Source: Selenomonadaceae bacterium (GTDB lineage Bacteria > Bacillota > Negativicutes > Selenomonadales > Selenomonadaceae). From it: 13,776 bases of DNA. The notes beneath the pieces were generated by a model, which was not told where the DNA came from, did not search any database, and saw only the letters and a list, made by a program, of their open reading frames with translations. The stretch lies in contig JAFUTM010000101.1 of the NCBI GenBank assembly GCA_017484235.1, positions 1-13,776 of the forward strand, read 5' to 3'. Both the position numbers and the translations under genes were made by a program. Positions 1 through 7,754 of the stretch are shown one piece after another. Positions within the stretch are counted from its first letter, which is position 1. Every line of letters begins with the position of its first letter.

Positions 1-270
1 GACATCAGTTGGCCAGAGTGCTAATTCCGGCGTTGTATAATTGATAAAATCTTTCGTTGTCGTATGTGCCCAGCATTTATTTTTATGGACAACGCCTAAC
101 GGATTCCACTGAAAGAAAATATGGTAAGTATCACCGAGCTTAGTGAGACCATTCGGATCGTTAATCAGACCAAACGGCATTTCCAAATGGAAATAATTGT
201 GCCAGTGATGATTAAATGGCAGCGATTCTTTGACTTTAAGGTCAATAGCTTTCTTGTCAAAATGTTCCAT
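1..270 (-). CDS. Glycoside hydrolase family 32 protein (sucrose/sucrose-6-phosphate hydrolase type), 5' part only
   Basis: Reading the minus strand from the ATG at 270 gives 90 uninterrupted codons that leave the window at its left edge, so only the N-terminal part of the enzyme is present. The family hydrolyses beta-fructosides such as sucrose or sucrose 6-phosphate in the cytoplasm. The GH32 signature is visible: residues 34-42 read GLINDPNGL, the classic NDPNG motif whose Asp (D38) is the catalytic nucleophile. It is followed by YHIFFQWNP (about 48-56) and then WAHTTTKDF, matching the family's 'HLFYQYNP' and 'WGHATSKDL' blocks of the first propeller blade. The start is supported by AGGAGG eight bases upstream of the ATG and by a strong promoter (331-359). 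Whether the substrate is sucrose, its phosphate or fructans cannot be told from this fragment. Recognition of the family is firm. Confidence 0.92.
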   Translation of the reverse strand, partial: MEHFDKKAIDLKVKESLPFNHHWHNYFHLEMPFGLINDPNGLTKLGDTYHIFFQWNPLGVVHKNKCWAHTTTKDFINYTTPELALWPTDV

Positions 271-330
271 AATTCAATCCTCCTGCTTGCATTTACAATA
301 TGAGTAAATTTTGAAAAATTTAATATACAT

Positions 331-359
331 ATTTTACAATTTTTAAAATATTGTGTCAA
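331..359 (-). promoter_or_regulatory. Sigma-70-type promoter of the GH32 gene
   Basis: On the minus strand TTGACA (354-359) and TAAAAT (331-336) are separated by exactly 17 bases: a perfect -35 and a 5/6 -10 element. The predicted start of transcription is near 324, giving a leader of about 54 bases before the GH32 ATG. A small palindrome, AGACA-G-TGTCT (390-400), lies upstream of the -35 box. It might be a regulator site, but it is too short to assert. Confidence 0.75.
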
Positions 360-402
360 TGTTTATAAATATATAAAATTTATAAAAAGAGACAGTGTCT
401 GC

Positions 403-432
403 TTGATGTATTGTAATTTAATCTGCTAAAAT
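403..432 (+). promoter_or_regulatory. Possible promoter reading towards ribD
   Basis: TTGATG (403-408) and TAAAAT (427-432) are spaced by 18 bases on the plus strand. If used, the transcript would start near 439 and carry a leader of about 200 bases through the hairpin repeat at 491-620 before ribD. The match is moderate in a very AT-rich stretch, so chance occurrence is possible. No other gene-like content is seen in the 271-640 interval apart from this, the GH32 promoter and the repeat. Confidence 0.35.
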
Positions 433-490
433 AAATCATATGTGCCTAATTTTTAAGTTAGTGACTAAGTAAAATTTTTTAAGTAAGAGA

Positions 491-620
491 CCACTTTTGA
501 GCGGCCAAAAGTGGACAAAAGCCGCCCTCACTGAGAGCACATCACGTGCTCTCGCGTTCGGGTTGCGCTCGCATCCAGCTCACGATTTTTAAATTAAGAA
601 TTAAGCATTACGCATTACTA
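491..620 (+). repeat. Hairpin-rich intergenic repeat, copy 1 (upstream of ribD)
   Basis: This segment has the same layout as 8796-8920: an A/T-rich long hairpin, a linker with CAAAA/CAAAG, a GC-rich hairpin with loop ATCAC, a second GC-rich hairpin with a GCTC-type loop, a T-run, and the shared tail TTAAGCATTACGCATTA. Here the first stem is CCACTTTTG/CAAAAGTGG (491-499 with 506-514, 9 bp). The second is GAGAGCAC/GTGCTCTC (533-540 with 546-553, 8 bp). The third is GGTTGC/GCATCC (561-566 with 571-576, one mismatch). The loop GCGGC (501-505) is complementary to GCCGC (521-525), so an H-type pseudoknot can form. It looks like a dispersed intergenic element of the genome and may also act as a ribD leader or attenuator. 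Confidence 0.6.
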
Positions 621-626
621 ATTAGT

Positions 627-635
627 AAAGGGTGA
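627..635 (+). promoter_or_regulatory. Ribosome binding site that sets the ribD start at TTG 641
   Basis: AAAGGGTGA matches the 3' end of 16S rRNA well and sits 5 bases before the TTG at 641. The upstream in-frame GTG at 632 lies inside this site and has no good site of its own. The TTG start gives an N-terminus MTDEKYM, as usual for RibD. Confidence 0.65.
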
Positions 636-640
636 TTAAT

Positions 641-1729
641 TTGACAGACGAAAAGTATATGGAAATAGCATTAAACATTGCGGCAAATGCACGCGGTCGC
701 ACTTCGCCAAATCCAATGGTTGGCGCTGTTATTGTTAAAGACGGACGTATTATTGCTGAGGGCTGGCACCGTAAAGCTGGTACTCCGCACGCTGAAGTAC
801 ACGCGCTGAATATGGCTGGTGAGCTGGCTGAAGGTGCAACGCTCTATGTAACGTTGGAGCCGTGCTCGCACTTTGGACGGACGCCGCCCTGTGCAAATGC
901 CATCGTCAATGCTGGTATTAAGCGTGTAGTAGCTGCAATGAGTGATCCTAATTCTAAAGTCGCCGGCAATGGATTTAAAATTTTGACTGATGCTGGTATC
1001 GAAGTTAAAGTCGGCGTATTAGAAGATGAAGCCAAAAAGCTCAACGAAGTGTTTTTGAAGTGGATAACAACAAAAATGCCATTTGTCACATTAAAGACGG
1101 CGATGTCACTTGACGGTAAAATTGCAACTGCTTCCGGTCAATCGCAATGGATAACTTGTGCAGAGTCACGAAAACGAGTTCACGAACTCAGAGACATTAA
1201 CGATGCAATAATGGTTGGTGTCGGAACTGTGCTGGCCGATAATCCGACGTTGACGGCGCGAATTGACGGCGGCAAAAATCCGATTAGAATTATCGTTGAC
1301 AGCAACGCTCGTACGCCGATTGAGGCCAATGTTGTAACGGACGGTCAGGCACAAACGATAATTGCTGTAACTGAGAACGCACCGCGCAATAAAATTGAGG
1401 CTCTTAAAAATCTTGGCGTTGACATTATAACGGCTGGCAATGACAAACGTGTTGACTTGACCTTATTAATGCGTGAACTTGGCAAGCGCGATATTACCTC
1501 TGTCTTTGTCGAGGGCGGTGGCACATTAAATTTTTCACTACTCAATGAAAATTTAGTTGATAAACTGTACGCCTTTATTGCACCTAAAATTATTGGCGGA
1601 CGCAACGCGTTGACTAGTGTTGAGGGTGACGGTTTTATCAATTTAAGTGACGCGGCTTTACTTCACGATATTAAAACTGAGTTGGTCGGCGACGATGTTT
1701 TGATTAACGGTTATTTAAGAAAAGATTAG
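641..1729 (+). CDS. ribD: Bifunctional riboflavin biosynthesis deaminase/reductase RibD
   Basis: RibD carries out two successive cytoplasmic steps of riboflavin synthesis: zinc-dependent deamination of 2,5-diamino-6-ribosylamino-pyrimidinone 5'-phosphate, then NADPH-dependent reduction of the ribosyl chain. With the TTG start the protein has 362 residues, the normal family length. The N-terminal deaminase domain has the HAE zinc/proton-transfer motif (H50, E52) and PCSHFGRTPPC with zinc ligands C75 and C84. The C-terminal reductase domain begins near residue 147 with the LKTAMSLDGKIA block, continues with VGVGTVLADNPTLT, and carries the late FVEGGGTLN block. A GTG at 632 would add three residues but lies in the ribosome binding site. 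No ribE, ribBA or ribH neighbour is present, and the gene stands alone between unrelated loci. No clear terminator follows. Both halves look intact. Confidence 0.96.
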   Translation: MTDEKYMEIALNIAANARGRTSPNPMVGAVIVKDGRIIAEGWHRKAGTPHAEVHALNMAGELAEGATLYVTLEPCSHFGRTPPCANAIVNAGIKRVVAAMSDPNSKVAGNGFKILTDAGIEVKVGVLEDEAKKLNEVFLKWITTKMPFVTLKTAMSLDGKIATASGQSQWITCAESRKRVHELRDINDAIMVGVGTVLADNPTLTARIDGGKNPIRIIVDSNARTPIEANVVTDGQAQTIIAVTENAPRNKIEALKNLGVDIITAGNDKRVDLTLLMRELGKRDITSVFVEGGGTLNFSLLNENLVDKLYAFIAPKIIGGRNALTSVEGDGFINLSDAALLHDIKTELVGDDVLINGYLRKD

Positions 1730-1756
1730 ATTTAGATTATAATATGGTTAAGCCTA

Positions 1757-1785
1757 TTGATTTATAATGTCAGAATTGTTAGAAT
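1757..1785 (+). promoter_or_regulatory. Promoter of the RTX-like gene
   Basis: TTGATT (1757-1762) and TAGAAT (1780-1785) are 17 bases apart, directly upstream of the ribosome binding site and ATG at 1825. The predicted start of transcription is near 1792, with a leader of about 33 bases. The giant repeat gene therefore probably has its own transcript rather than depending on ribD. Confidence 0.55.
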
Positions 1786-1812
1786 ATATGCCATAAACTT
1801 TATTTTGCATAC

Positions 1813-1819
1813 GAGGTGA
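1813..1819 (+). promoter_or_regulatory. Ribosome binding site of the RTX-like gene
   Basis: GAGGTGA lies 5 bases before the ATG at 1825. It shows that translation begins at 1825, upstream of the in-frame stop at 1960, and not at the TTG at 1990, which has no such site. Confidence 0.8.
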
Positions 1820-1824
1820 AAATA

Positions 1825-1962
1825 ATGGTAGATGTGACAAATTACAATGACAATACAATTATTTCTGGTACATCTGACAACGAAAGCATCAATAACTCTG
1901 GAGAAAACGTAACAATTAATGGTGGAAAAGGTAATGATACTATCGCTCTTGCTCCTTATTAA
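1825..1962 (+). pseudogene. 5' end of the RTX-like gene, closed by a premature TAA
   Basis: From the ATG at 1825 (GAGGTGA five bases upstream) 45 codons can be read: an N-terminus MVDVTNYNDN with no signal peptide, then the first RTX-like repeat GGKGNDTI, ending APY followed by TAA (1960-1962). The same frame continues without any shift as SGNTLIQYALGDGNDI into the long open frame below. Equivalent places in later repeat blocks read YRSGNNVIQFAEGD, so the stop falls inside a conserved module, not at a natural end. The piece is therefore the true start of the long gene. It is either a nonsense mutation, an assembly or sequencing error, or a readthrough site. As a separate 45-residue product it makes no sense. 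Confidence 0.8.
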
Positions 1963-1989
1963 AGCGGTAATACGTTAATCCAATATGCA

Positions 1990-4900
1990 TTGGGTGATGG
2001 CAATGACATTATCCAAAATATCAAAACTAACGATTTAATACATATAACTAGTGGTAGCTATACAACACAAATTAGTGATAATGATCTGATTGTCCAAGTT
2101 GGAAATGGAAAGTTGACTCTTAAGGACGCAGCTTATAGAAAACTTCAAATAAAAAATGCAAGTGGCTCAATTGATACCATTAATCGTTATGGTACAGTAT
2201 ATGTTCGTAATGGTCTGTCAAATAGAAGTATCATTGGCTCAGGTGAAAACGATACTATTCGCAATTATGGATCAAATGTCACAATATCAACATTTTCTGC
2301 CGATGATAATATTTTGAATGACTATCAAGCTTCACTCACAGCAATATACGCTGATTATGGCGATGACTATATTCAAAACTCTGCTTGGCAAGTCACAATA
2401 AATGGTGGTAATGGAAATGATACCCTAGATAACTGGGGCAATGCTTCCTTATCAGCACTTAACGCTGGTTCCGGTAATGATCACATCTCAAATAGAGCCT
2501 CGCAAGTAACAATTAATGCTGGTGACGATGATGATTATATCTATGATGATTCCAGTGGAAATGTGACAATCAATGCTGGCTCTGGTTATGATACAATAAA
2601 TCTTTCCTCGTATCGCTCTGGTAACAATGTTATACAATTTGCTGAAGGAGACGATTATGATATTGTTCAAGGCTTAAAAACTAATGATTTAATTCACATA
2701 ACTAGTGGAAATTATACGGCCTCAACTTATGGAAATAATTTGTATATTAATATTGGTTATGAAGGGTTGATGATTAAAGATGGTGCTAACAGGAGACTTA
2801 GTGTAAAGAACTCGAATGGTAAAATTGATATCCTCAATCCTAATGGTATTGTATTTGTTGGAAATAATGATTCCAATACAAATATCATTGGCTCCAATTA
2901 CAATGATACAATCTACAACGAAGCTTCAGAAGTGACAATTAATTCAGGGGCAGGCGACGATTACATATCTAATCATTATAATACATCACAAACAGAAATA
3001 ATATCTGGAGATGGAAATGACATAATTTACAATAATGGATCACAGACAAATATCAATTCTGGTAATGACAATGATACCATTAGCAATTATGGGCATAATG
3101 TCTTAATTAATGCTGGCAATGGCAATGATGCTATCGAAAATTTTGGAAATAATATAACAATTAGTACAAGCAAAGGTAATGATACAATAAATATTTATCC
3201 TTCCTGGCGTGGTTCTTATGAATACGCTTACAGCTGCGATAATATTTTTCAATATGCGAATGGTGACGGTAACGATGTTATTAAAAATGTAGCCTCTAAT
3301 GATTTAATCCACATAACTAATGGTAGCTATACTACTAAGATTAGTGACAATGATTTACTCATTAATGTTGGCAATGGCTCTATAACACTAAAGGACGCCG
3401 CTAATAGAAAACTCCAAATAAAAAATGCGAACGGCGAAATCGAAACAATTAATTCCAATGGAATATTGTTTATTCGTAATAATCAATCAAGTATAAATAT
3501 TAATGGATCAAACTATAACGATACTATTGCTAACGCTGCAACTAATGTAAAAATTTACGCTGGTTCTGGAAGTGACACTATTTATAACGATTATGGTGCA
3601 TCTTTGAGCGCAATATACGCTGCTTCTGGAGATAATAGAATTAACAATTCTGCTTCACAAGTGACGATTGAGAGCGGTGGAGGTAAAGACACGATTGATA
3701 ATACAGCTTCAGAAGTGACAATCAAGAGTGGTGAGGGCGACGATTATATTTTAAATGGTGAAGAACACGTCGGTTCTTCTATAGCGTTGATAGATTCGGG
3801 TGCTGGTGACGATACCATTTACAATTATGAAGCTACACAAGTAACCATAAATGCAGGAAGTGGCAACGATTCTATAAGAAATAGTGGTTTCAATTCAGTT
3901 GGAGATATTACCATTAATGGAGGTAAAGGTAACGATACTATCATTAATAACGATAGGTACACAGCTATTGAAATAATTGAATATTCAATCGGTGACGGTG
4001 ACGACATTGTTGAGAATTACGGTACTGAGGATAAGATTAAACTATTATCTGGAAGTATCCGCAAAGCCGAACTCAATGGCGATGACGTCGTAATCACAAT
4101 CGACGATGGCTCAATAACTCTCAAAGAAGCAAAAGGTAAGCAAGTCACTGTTATTGATCCTAATAACAAAACCATTCAATTCACTGATGGCTATAAAGAT
4201 TCAGACAATACAACTAACAAAGATAAGGATATTATTTTAAATATAAATATTGATAACAAAGACATTACTTTATTAAAACTTTTTAGTAATTTTTACAAAG
4301 ACAGTGGACTTGAATGGGCATTAAAAAATGACGTAAAATTAATGGATTTCTTGTCATCTGATGTAGGTTCTATTTTAAAATTTGCTGCTGATATTTATAA
4401 ACTAAAGAATTTTGGTAAAAAGAATATTCCACCAGTTGATTCATTCTTAAAAATGGTTGCGAATGTTCTAAAAATAGCGGACGACACACTTAATCTCATT
4501 AATGATATTGCTGATAATGGTACAAAAGATGACGCTAATAAAAAGAACATTCCGGATTTTGTTGACGATACACTTCAAATTGTTTCACAAATAACAGATT
4601 TTATTGGCAATTATGATAAATATCACGGCTCCAGTAAGATACTTCTACCTGTAGCAGCTGCAGCAGTAGCTGTTGTTGGAAATTGCATTCCAGTTATATG
4701 TAAAAAAATAGGTGGAGAAAATTTCAAAGATATAGACGTAGAAGATTTGCAAAAAAATAGTATAAAATTATTTTCTAAAGCAGCGATATCAGCACTTGGT
4801 TCTAGTGCTAGCGAAGCAGCACCATTTGGTCCGATAGCTATATTAACTTCTGTGTGCACTGGTTTAGTTTGTGGATACTGGCAATATCAAGAAAGTATAG

Positions 4901-7671
4901 ACAAATATAAAAATGACGGATTGCCTTCATCTTTAGCGTTGAAGACAGCAATTACAGATACGATTGTTACTATTGTACACGATAGCGTTAGTACTTATAC
5001 TCAGGGAGCGGATGATGCTGTTTTTGATATGGCGAAAAAAGTAATAACTGTATTACAAAGTTTATTTATGGAAGTAAATATCAATGAAGGACTAGATGAA
5101 AAGAATTATCTTGAAATTTTAGGCGATGTATTTAAAAAGCTGGACTTCAGCGAAGTTGGAACAAAAAAAGATGATGATATTATAAGTAGTAAAGATGGAG
5201 ATAAGCCCATTTATAGTGATGATGGAAATGATCATATATTGATCAAACATTCAAATTTACAAATATATTCAGGCAGAGGTAATGACACAGTTTTCAGTAT
5301 AGACAATACTTATAATAATTATGTATATGCTGGCAATGACAATGATTACTTAGTATCTGCCGGAAAAGGTCACACAATGCACGGTGGCAATGGTGATGAT
5401 AGAATAGTTGTACAAGGTATAGCAATTAATTCTAAGTCAGATGGACACTATATCTATGGCGATGCTGGAAAAGATTATATCATTCTCAGCGATAAAGCAA
5501 CCAACAATGTCATAAGAGGCGGATTAGATGATGATGTAATAAATTTAGCTTCATCTAAAGATAATCTAATCGTATATAGTACTGGTGATGGCACTGATAC
5601 AATCTATTGTTATGAAGAAAGCAACAAGATACGTATTCAAAGCAACGATAATGTTTCTACTTTAACTAATGCTGATAGTGAAGATATTACTATAAAAGTG
5701 GGTCTTGATAATGCAATGATTATTGCAGATGGTAAAGATAAAAAAATTAATATAACAAAGGTTGAGAGAGTATCCGAAGAAGATATAATTTCTGCCATTA
5801 AATTAAAAAATAAATTTGTTGATAATTTTAAACTACGTTCAGGTGGCTATTTATCAAACAATGGAGAAATATCCTCGTCAAAACAAAACAATTCTATTGC
5901 ACAAATTGAACAAACGTCTAATTTAATAGTTTATTCTGCATTAAAAGCAAGTGCTCAAGAATTTTCTTTTGGAAATACAGATGATGAGAAAGATTGGTTA
6001 ATAACAACTTCTGATGGAAATGACAATATAACTTCCTCCGCTGTATCAGATTCTACTATTAATAGCGGTGCGGGTGACGATACTATTAAAGTAGACAGTT
6101 TTGGTATTGCCTCTGTTAATGCTGGTGTCGGTAATGATTATATCAATGTAACAGGTATGGGTAGGAGTATTATTAATGCTGGAAAAGGCAATGATACTGT
6201 TAATGCTAGTATACTCAGAAGTACAACTGCTTACGCAGAACGCAATAGTTCTGAAAATCAATCAAGTGAAATTAATAGAGGTTCTATGATATTCCAATAT
6301 GCCGAAGGTGACGGCAATGATATTATTTATGGGTATAATTCAACTGACACAATCCAAATATCTGGCAACAGTTATACAACAACAACTAGCGGATCCGATA
6401 TTATTGTTAATGTTGGAAATGAATCCGCTAACAACGGTAAAATAACTCTGAGCGGCGCGACAAGCTTGTCTACAGTCAACATTATCGATAGCACAACGCA
6501 ATCTGTCGGCAGTGATGATTATACAATAAATAAAGCAAAGACGGCCGTAACACTTGGTTCTGGTTTTAAGGGCACGTTTGACCTTGCTGATTTGGCTAAA
6601 GTTAAAACCGTTGTTGGTTCGCAGGTTTCTAATGATGTTGAGATTATCGGTAATGATAAGGTGAATAAACTGATTGGCGGCTCCGGTAAGGATACTCTTA
6701 ATGGCGGTAAAGGTAAGGATACGCTAACCGGCAATGACGGTGCAGACGTCTTCGTTTATGAATCTGGTAGCGGCAAGGACGTTATTACTGATTATACAGC
6801 TGATGAGGATTCGATTGTCATAACAGGTGATTATGTCAGTGCTTCGTCCGTCAAGGGTAGTGATGTTATACTTAAAGCAGGCAAGGGTACACTCACTGTT
6901 AAGAACGGCAAATCTAAAGAACTGACCGTGATTGACAAATTAGGTACGCATACGCGTGTATATGATAATGATATGTTTATTACAGATTCAGATAAAGCCA
7001 AAGTTAAGGCAAAGTCTAAAGTCATTATGATGGATGCTTCTAATCGGACGGCAGCAATCAATATAAAGGGCAGTTCAAAAGCGAACACAATACTCGGTGG
7101 CAGCGGTGCTAACACAATTAATGGTGGAAATGGCAATGATTATCTTGCCGGTGGCGATAACAATGATAAATTGCTTGGCGGCGCAGGTGCGGATACGCTT
7201 ATCAGTAGTGGTGGAAATGATACTCTGACCGGTGGTGCAGGTCGCGATGTATTCGTTTATGAATCAGGCAATGATGTCATAACTGATTACAAAGCTGGTC
7301 AAGATTCCATAATGATAGAAGACGAGATTGAATCAGTGTCGGTCAAGGGCAGCAATGTCATCTTCACGATAAGTGACGGAACTCTTACGGTCAAGGGCGG
7401 CAAGAATAAGCGAATTACTTTTATTGATAGCGAAGGCGAAGTTATCTCCAACGATAAATACACAAAATCCACGAAAACCGCTAACTTTATAGAGGATGAT
7501 TATTGGTTTGCGAATGACGACAACTTCGTAACAACTGATATGGATTCTATCATTGAAGTTGACGATAATGGTTATTCCATTGGCAAGCTGGACTATTCAA
7601 TTGACAATGTGCAATTAACAAACGATAATGAAACATCTATAACGTACACCGAAAATAAAAATAAGAACTAA
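1990..7671 (+). CDS. Giant RTX-like calcium-binding repeat protein with a helical insert, probable type I secretion substrate (interrupted at its 5' end)
   Basis: The open frame is 1893 codons from a TTG at 1990, but that codon has no ribosome binding site; the real start is ATG 1825, before an in-frame TAA at 1960. Residues 1-737 are beta-strand repeats of degenerate RTX type (GxGNDTI). Residues about 738-1055 are a repeat-free helical region with hydrophobic stretches at 884-904 and 945-964. Residues about 1056-1830 are repeats again, becoming canonical near 1563 and 1703 (GGNGND, GGAGAD). A closing module (aromatic-x-Y-x-x-GDGNDI, then a TLKD/TLTVK strand) recurs near residues 1, 217, 420, 663, 1195, 1435, 1588 and 1755. 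RTX repeats bind calcium and fold outside the cell. No Sec signal is seen, and the acidic last 60 or so residues resemble a C-terminal type I secretion signal. No secretion genes are in the window. The function (adhesin, S-layer-like protein or toxin) is unknown. Confidence 0.85.
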   Translation: MGDGNDIIQNIKTNDLIHITSGSYTTQISDNDLIVQVGNGKLTLKDAAYRKLQIKNASGSIDTINRYGTVYVRNGLSNRSIIGSGENDTIRNYGSNVTISTFSADDNILNDYQASLTAIYADYGDDYIQNSAWQVTINGGNGNDTLDNWGNASLSALNAGSGNDHISNRASQVTINAGDDDDYIYDDSSGNVTINAGSGYDTINLSSYRSGNNVIQFAEGDDYDIVQGLKTNDLIHITSGNYTASTYGNNLYINIGYEGLMIKDGANRRLSVKNSNGKIDILNPNGIVFVGNNDSNTNIIGSNYNDTIYNEASEVTINSGAGDDYISNHYNTSQTEIISGDGNDIIYNNGSQTNINSGNDNDTISNYGHNVLINAGNGNDAIENFGNNITISTSKGNDTINIYPSWRGSYEYAYSCDNIFQYANGDGNDVIKNVASNDLIHITNGSYTTKISDNDLLINVGNGSITLKDAANRKLQIKNANGEIETINSNGILFIRNNQSSININGSNYNDTIANAATNVKIYAGSGSDTIYNDYGASLSAIYAASGDNRINNSASQVTIESGGGKDTIDNTASEVTIKSGEGDDYILNGEEHVGSSIALIDSGAGDDTIYNYEATQVTINAGSGNDSIRNSGFNSVGDITINGGKGNDTIINNDRYTAIEIIEYSIGDGDDIVENYGTEDKIKLLSGSIRKAELNGDDVVITIDDGSITLKEAKGKQVTVIDPNNKTIQFTDGYKDSDNTTNKDKDIILNINIDNKDITLLKLFSNFYKDSGLEWALKNDVKLMDFLSSDVGSILKFAADIYKLKNFGKKNIPPVDSFLKMVANVLKIADDTLNLINDIADNGTKDDANKKNIPDFVDDTLQIVSQITDFIGNYDKYHGSSKILLPVAAAAVAVVGNCIPVICKKIGGENFKDIDVEDLQKNSIKLFSKAAISALGSSASEAAPFGPIAILTSVCTGLVCGYWQYQESIDKYKNDGLPSSLALKTAITDTIVTIVHDSVSTYTQGADDAVFDMAKKVITVLQSLFMEVNINEGLDEKNYLEILGDVFKKLDFSEVGTKKDDDIISSKDGDKPIYSDDGNDHILIKHSNLQIYSGRGNDTVFSIDNTYNNYVYAGNDNDYLVSAGKGHTMHGGNGDDRIVVQGIAINSKSDGHYIYGDAGKDYIILSDKATNNVIRGGLDDDVINLASSKDNLIVYSTGDGTDTIYCYEESNKIRIQSNDNVSTLTNADSEDITIKVGLDNAMIIADGKDKKINITKVERVSEEDIISAIKLKNKFVDNFKLRSGGYLSNNGEISSSKQNNSIAQIEQTSNLIVYSALKASAQEFSFGNTDDEKDWLITTSDGNDNITSSAVSDSTINSGAGDDTIKVDSFGIASVNAGVGNDYINVTGMGRSIINAGKGNDTVNASILRSTTAYAERNSSENQSSEINRGSMIFQYAEGDGNDIIYGYNSTDTIQISGNSYTTTTSGSDIIVNVGNESANNGKITLSGATSLSTVNIIDSTTQSVGSDDYTINKAKTAVTLGSGFKGTFDLADLAKVKTVVGSQVSNDVEIIGNDKVNKLIGGSGKDTLNGGKGKDTLTGNDGADVFVYESGSGKDVITDYTADEDSIVITGDYVSASSVKGSDVILKAGKGTLTVKNGKSKELTVIDKLGTHTRVYDNDMFITDSDKAKVKAKSKVIMMDASNRTAAINIKGSSKANTILGGSGANTINGGNGNDYLAGGDNNDKLLGGAGADTLISSGGNDTLTGGAGRDVFVYESGNDVITDYKAGQDSIMIEDEIESVSVKGSNVIFTISDGTLTVKGGKNKRITFIDSEGEVISNDKYTKSTKTANFIEDDYWFANDDNFVTTDMDSIIEVDDNGYSIGKLDYSIDNVQLTNDNETSITYTENKNKN

Positions 7672-7691
7672 CATTTAATAAATAATATAAA

Positions 7692-7740
7692 GCCGCAGTG
7701 ATTTTCTCTTAGTTGAGATGAATACTGCGGCCATTTTATT
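7692..7740. terminator. Terminator between the convergent RTX-like and esterase genes
   Basis: GCCGCAGT (7692-7699) pairs with ACTGCGGC (7724-7731), and TCTC/GAGA pair inside the loop. A T-rich stretch (CATTTTATTT) follows on the plus strand and an A/T-rich stretch lies on the other side. It sits 20 bases after the RTX-like stop codon and 15 bases from the esterase stop, so it probably serves both genes. Confidence 0.8.
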
Positions 7741-7754
7741 TATCGTTATAATTA

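Noticed and set aside
121..303. 60-codon plus-strand and overlapping 64-codon minus-strand frames near the left edge
   Set aside because: The first is the shadow of the GH32 gene, which reads off the window edge. The second starts in the leader/promoter region and has no family features.
400..630. FMN riboswitch upstream of ribD
   Set aside because: None of the conserved FMN-element blocks (such as AGGGCGGGGTG-like or GGTGAAATTCC-like sequences) is visible; the structure there is explained by the dispersed hairpin repeat.
1825..7671. CRISPR array or DNA satellite in the repetitive gene
   Set aside because: The repeats are degenerate at DNA level, keep the reading frame, and encode RTX-like GxGNDxI units; there are no identical direct repeats with spacers.
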